Source: an uncultured Erysipelotrichaceae bacterium (GTDB lineage: Bacteria; Bacillota_I; Bacilli_A; Erysipelotrichales; Erysipelotrichaceae). From it: a stretch of DNA of 63,911 bases. Positions 60,499-63,911 of the stretch are shown piece by piece. The DNA lies in contig CAMCSA010000006.1 of the NCBI GenBank assembly GCA_945877405.1, forward strand, positions 1 through 63,911, read 5' to 3'. Under the pieces are notes generated by a model, which saw only the letters and a program-made list of their open reading frames with translations, was not told the DNA's origin and searched no databases. The position numbers and the translations under genes are program-made. How positions within the stretch are numbered: the first letter of the stretch is position 1; every line of letters starts with the position of its first letter.

Positions 60499-61857
60499 AT
60501 GTCAAAAAGAATGTTTTCGGGTGCACAGTTAAGAAGACTGATTGCACCACTGGTCATTGAACAGCTGCTTGTGATGCTTGTCGGTATGCTGGATACGATT
60601 ATGGTATCCACTGCCGGAGAAGCTGCGATATCCGGTGTTTCCATTGTCAATGATGTCAACAACCTGATCATTGCATTGTTGTCAGCGCTGGCTGGAGGAG
60701 GCTCCGTCATTGTATCCCAGTATCTTGGATTCCATGATGAACAGAATACTAAGCGTTCCGCATCACAGCTTGTCATGATCAGCCTTGTTGTTTCCACGGT
60801 TCTTGGTGTTTTGTGTGTGATATTCCATGAAGGTATTCTGAATCTGCTGTACAGCAGTATTGAAGCGGATGTGTTTGCCAGTGCAAAGGTGTATTTCTGG
60901 ATTACAGCATTATCATTCCCATTCCTTGGTGTGTATAACAGTGGTACGGCACTGTATCGTTCCATGAACCGTACAAAGGTGACGATGTGGGTTTCCATCC
61001 TGATGAATCTGATCAATCTTGGAGGAAACTATATCTGTGTGTACCGTATGCATATGGGCGCTGCCGGTGTTGCAATTCCGACTCTGATCAGCCGCATTGT
61101 GGCAGCTGTTGTCATGATCCGATTATGTATGAATACCGAACACCCTGTTTATATCAGAGTGAAGGAAGTCATGTCCTTCCAGAAACAGATCGTAAAGAAA
61201 ATATTGACCATTGCTATTCCAAACGGATTGGAAAACGGACTGTTCCAGCTTGGTAAAGTGCTGGTATCAACCTTTGTGGCAACGTATGGTACGATGCAGA
61301 TAGCTGCAAATGGTGTTACCAACAGTCTTACGGTATTGTGTTATACAACAGAAATGGCAATGCAGCTGGCGGTTGTGACAGTTGTCGGGCAGTGTGTCGG
61401 CGCAGGTGATTATGAGCAGGCAAAATATTATATCCGCAAGATGTTCATCATCGGTTATATCCTTGTCATTGTGGACAACCTGCTTGTTTACTTCATGAGT
61501 CCATATGCATTATCCATGTATACACTGTCAGGTGAAACAGCAGCCATCGCTACAACCATCGTTGCCATGGACTGCATTACAGTATCTCTTCTGCATATGC
61601 CGGCATTTGTTCTTCCGGCATGTACAAGAGCAGCAGGTGATGCAAAGTATACGATGTATGTCGGTGTTGCAAGCATGTTTCTGTTCCGTGTTGTCGGAGC
61701 ATATATGCTTGGTACGGTATTTGGATTGGGTGTTATCGGAACGAGAATTGCCATGTATATTGACTGGGTTGTAAGAATCATATTCTTTGTATGGCGTTAC
61801 TTCTCAGGTAAATGGATGAACTATCGTCTTGTCGGTAAAACACAGGCAGAGAGCTGA
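60499..61857 (+). CDS. MATE-family efflux transporter
   Basis: 452 residues with twelve predicted membrane helices in two homologous halves, typical of NorM/DinF-like cation-coupled multidrug exporters. The N-terminus LIAPLVIEQLLVMLVGMLDTIMVSTAGEAAISGVS and the repeat-half RNPNGLENG-type segment (AIPNGLENGLFQLGKVL) fit the family. GGAGGG is 5 nt from ATG 60499; a GTG at 60487 overlaps that ribosome site and was rejected. The terminator overlaps its end. Confidence 0.92.
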   Translation: MSKRMFSGAQLRRLIAPLVIEQLLVMLVGMLDTIMVSTAGEAAISGVSIVNDVNNLIIALLSALAGGGSVIVSQYLGFHDEQNTKRSASQLVMISLVVSTVLGVLCVIFHEGILNLLYSSIEADVFASAKVYFWITALSFPFLGVYNSGTALYRSMNRTKVTMWVSILMNLINLGGNYICVYRMHMGAAGVAIPTLISRIVAAVVMIRLCMNTEHPVYIRVKEVMSFQKQIVKKILTIAIPNGLENGLFQLGKVLVSTFVATYGTMQIAANGVTNSLTVLCYTTEMAMQLAVVTVVGQCVGAGDYEQAKYYIRKMFIIGYILVIVDNLLVYFMSPYALSMYTLSGETAAIATTIVAMDCITVSLLHMPAFVLPACTRAAGDAKYTMYVGVASMFLFRVVGAYMLGTVFGLGVIGTRIAMYIDWVVRIIFFVWRYFSGKWMNYRLVGKTQAES

Positions 61858-61871
61858 ATTCTCTGCCTTTT
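61846..61871 (+). terminator. Terminator of the MATE gene
   Basis: GGCAGAGA / TCTCTGCC with a 7-nt loop, then TTTTAT. Confidence 0.85.
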
Positions 61872-62258
61872 ATATTGCATGGGAAATAGCTGGTTCTTCT
61901 TTGTCCACTGTTAAGTTGGAAATAAACAGAAAAAAACTTTCTTCCAGCCAGGAGAGCTATAAAGAAAGTCTTTTGAATCCTTCTATTTACATTAGAATTG
62001 GAAATCAACAATCAGTGTTGATTTCCAATTATTCATCGGATAACGGGTACCATGCATTGCAGATTTTTTTCCAACTATACACCGGACAACAAGTGAAATA
62101 CGATCTGCGGTGACATATTTTTTTCCAATTATAGTCCGGACAGAATAGCTTATGTCGCTCGGATGTTGTTTCCCTTTTCGGGCGTTATACACCGGATATA
62201 GGTATTTTTTAGACAGAAAAAGGCTATAAGAGAAGACATAAGAAATCTCCTTTTATAC
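61872..62258. repeat. Repeat-rich spacer between the MATE gene and its remnant
   Basis: It holds ACTTTCTT/AAGAAAGT with CTTTT (about 61938-61972), and a perfect 15-bp inverted repeat of AATTGGAAATCAACA (61996-62030). A degenerate word TTCCAAYTAT...CCGGACA recurs at about 62023, 62069 and 62123, with a further ACCGGATA near 62191, at irregular spacing. It looks like the end of an unrecognised mobile element. No gene was seen. Confidence 0.5.
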
Positions 62259-62308
62259 AGATATTTCAGTGGTAAATGGATGAACTTCCGTCTTGTTGGA
62301 AAGAAATG
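62259..62308 (+). pseudogene. 3' end of a second MATE gene
   Basis: RYFSGKWMNFRLVGKK then stop, differing from the C-terminus of the intact MATE protein (RYFSGKWMNYRLVGKT) by two residues. Everything upstream of this tail has been lost. The tail is followed by its own terminator. Confidence 0.75.
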
Positions 62309-62315
62309 ATCAGAT

Positions 62316-62341
62316 CTGCAGAGCATTCTGCGGATTTTTTA
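62316..62341 (+). terminator. Terminator of the lost MATE copy
   Basis: CTGCAGA / TCTGCGG (one G-T) with a 4-nt loop, then ATTTTTT. Confidence 0.7.
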
Positions 62342-62920
62342 TTGGTTTGCATCGGTAATATCCTATGTATAGTTGGAAACAGCATTGTCCCTCGAATAGG
62401 TTATGTCAATATCAACACAATCAATACGTGTGTTGAAAATAACTGGCTGCTTCTTGGATTTGAAGCATGGATGGATTCTTTTCCGACTATGAAAATGACA
62501 AAACTCAGGGAACGTTATCCATGTCCGTATGGGATTCTGTATAAGAAAGATCATTTTGTTTCAAAATGACATGGATTCTCATATTTCAGTAAAAAATCGT
62601 CAGAATTGAAAAAAATATTACTGAAAGACAGTATACATAATGATGTTATGCAATGCTATAATAATTATGTGATCAAGGCATGCTTAAGATAAGAAAAGAA
62701 TAGTGAATAAGGAGAAGCAGTTTAAAAAAAGATGTTTTAAAGACATTTACTGGATGTGTTCTTGTTGTTGGGTTTCCTTTATCAAAACTAACTTAATAAT
62801 GATACAAACGTAATTATTAGTAGAGCCAATATATTTCAGTGAATCTACGTTGCTTCTTAATTGTAGCTATGCTTTATAAACCATGGATATGATGATACTG
62901 TCGAATGGTGGCAATCAATA
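62342..62920. other. Spacer with decayed frames before the lipoprotein gene
   Basis: A frame ending at 62569 reads GNSIVPRIGYVNINTINTCV...WMDSFPTMKMTKLRERYPCPYG and might be a gene remnant, but I cannot identify it. Near 62730 a signal-peptide-like KKDVLKTFTGCVLVVGFPL lacks a start codon and stops quickly. Nothing else is supported. Confidence 0.35.
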
Positions 62921-63196
62921 ATGAAAAAGGTTTATCTAGTTTCTTTATGTTTTTTCCTTCTTGGATGTTCCTCAACAACTGCAGAGCCAGTCAATATAAA
63001 TTCTGACAGTTATGAGTACAGAATTATGGAAGATCCATCTACAGGCATATTAACTGTATTCTATGAAAAAGACGGCAACCTCTACTATAAACAGATTACA
63101 AATGCTCATACTGATGGTGATAACATTTATTTATCTGATGGTGGATGGACAGAAATGAAACCTCCTGCAGATGTTGAATTCAAATCCGTCCAGTAA
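62921..63196 (+). CDS. Small lipoprotein
   Basis: 91 residues. A lipoprotein signal with lipobox LLGC (Cys16) precedes a short beta-rich domain (YEYRIMEDPSTGILTVFYEKDGNLYYKQITNAH). Family not recognised. It lies among secreted-protein genes and remnants; a weak GGTGG site precedes the ATG. Confidence 0.65.
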   Translation: MKKVYLVSLCFFLLGCSSTTAEPVNINSDSYEYRIMEDPSTGILTVFYEKDGNLYYKQITNAHTDGDNIYLSDGGWTEMKPPADVEFKSVQ

Positions 63197-63213
63197 TTTA
63201 ACACACCGTGAGC

Positions 63214-63255
63214 AAGAAATCCCCACTTCTATAAGTGGTGGGATGAATTGCGATT
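63214..63255 (+). ncRNA. Possible IS200/IS605-type end or omega-RNA remnant
   Basis: AAATCCCCACTT ctat AAGTGGTGGGAT forms an imperfect hairpin followed by GAATTGCGATTGCG. This resembles the conserved 3' hairpins at the right ends of TnpB-carrying elements. No tnpB is present, so it would be a solo remnant. Confidence 0.35.
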
Positions 63256-63403
63256 GCGATAAAGCTCAGCTAATATCACATCATGTCAAGTCTTGATAGA
63301 AAAATAGTGGCGTATAGAATTTAATAAAGGACGATAAGAAAAGAGTACTGTTTATCGGGCTGCCGAGTTTCCGACGATACTCATATAGAAAAGGTGTATT
63401 TTT

Positions 63404-63911
63404 ATGAAAAAAATTTCTATTCTGTTATTTTCATTTCTTTTGATCATCTTTTGTGTGAATCCTGTATATGCACAGAATGTGACTCAATCATCAGAAAATG
63501 TTTTACGAAATGTAATCGAAGATGAACTGGAGGTTGCAATTATTTCGGGAGATGGAACTGAAGATCATCCTTATATTGTGGATTATTCTCTTGCTCCTGC
63601 GTTTCGGAATTATGTTGAAACAACGTTTAATCGTTGTATTTATGGTTCAGAAAACAAAGCAAGAGATTCAGGTTTTACAGGTTACGCATTAACACAATAT
63701 CAGGGAGTTTATTCTCGTGGTTGCTCTTGGGTTTATTCCTCCGGTGGCTTACCAGTAGATGTTGATGGCAATCTGAGAATAACCAGAATCTCATATGCAT
63801 CAGTAGCTCAGGCTAACGCTATTTTACAAATGAGAGGTACACCAAGTATTTGGGATGTGATTACAGAACAGGTCATTGCGATGAATGGACGTTCTTATAG
63901 TGAAGTCGTTG
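63404..63911 (+). CDS. Secreted protein, cut by the window edge
   Basis: At least 169 residues. A clear signal peptide (MKKISILLFSFLLIIFCVNPVYA) is followed by an unfamiliar domain: SGDGTEDHPYIVDYS, FNRCIYGSENKARDSGFTGYALTQYQGVYSRGCSWVYSSGG and AQANAILQMRGTPSIWDVI. GDGTEDHPY resembles motifs at the start of beta-helix or Ig-like extracellular modules. AAAGGTG precedes ATG 63404. The 3' end is missing. Confidence 0.7.
   Translation, partial: MKKISILLFSFLLIIFCVNPVYAQNVTQSSENVLRNVIEDELEVAIISGDGTEDHPYIVDYSLAPAFRNYVETTFNRCIYGSENKARDSGFTGYALTQYQGVYSRGCSWVYSSGGLPVDVDGNLRITRISYASVAQANAILQMRGTPSIWDVITEQVIAMNGRSYSEVV

Noticed and set aside
62342-62569. A real gene ending at 62569
   Set aside because: Its start would lie inside the MATE remnant, with no ribosome site and no recognisable family.

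Overview
The window looks like chromosome from a low-to-moderate GC Bacillota (Firmicutes), most plausibly a gut or oral member of the Erysipelotrichales. This is an inference from gene content: a T-box leader, HrcA/CIRCE heat-shock control, a PurO-type IMP cyclohydrolase in a purine cluster, AsnA next to LysA, an EpsC-type serine acetyltransferase, a heterodimeric ABC exporter and strong AGGAGG ribosome sites. No rRNA, tRNA or CRISPR array was recognised.

1-10.2 kb is a mosaic. An AAA ATPase with an iterated promoter motif is followed by isoaspartyl dipeptidase (iadA), a response regulator with an HD-GYP output domain, and a two-gene Hsp20 operon under an HrcA-type operator. Mobile debris follows: a truncated IS66 tnpA overlapping a truncated and split IscB nuclease, a frameshifted ParA, and an AlbA_2/RecG-like regulator. 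A decayed repeat of about 135 bp lies at both ends of this block (about 1857 and 9848).

10.2-26.2 kb carries lysA-asnA (minus), a thioredoxin-reductase-like flavoprotein without the usual NADPH motif, and a tight three-gene cassette: a DUF3990 ADP-ribosyltransferase-like protein, an unknown 139-residue protein and a NADAR protein. The cassette is a strong candidate toxin-antitoxin system and abuts an hsdS fragment and an IS1182-family element. Then come a beta-CASP metallo-beta-lactamase protein with a long tail, a heterodimeric ABC exporter, and a MocR-type regulator that has lost its PLP lysine and its C-terminus.

26.2-41.4 kb starts with a T-box-controlled polar amino-acid ABC transporter and a second AAA ATPase. 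The purine cluster follows: purE, purF, purM, purN, a PurO-type IMP cyclohydrolase, a stand-alone AICAR transformylase, purD and large purL, preceded by a structured leader with an intrinsic terminator. purC, purB and purK are not in the cluster.

41.4-57 kb contains WYL and MarR regulators, PTS EIIB and EIIA without EIIC, a HAD phosphatase, a split transketolase and cysK-cysE. The cys genes lie behind a Cys-rich leader peptide with mutually exclusive hairpins, which is textbook-like attenuation. Next are a MerR-lipoprotein pair, two unknown genes, a PHP phosphatase, and a P-type metal ATPase with three HMA domains and an ArsR/SmtB-type operator.

57-63.9 kb is rich in secreted proteins and pseudogenes. 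A BlaI / M56-peptidase (BlaR1-like) regulatory pair is flanked on both sides by paralogous secreted proteins. A MATE transporter is followed by the last 17 codons of a second MATE gene and repeat debris, then a small lipoprotein, and a secreted protein cut off by the window edge.
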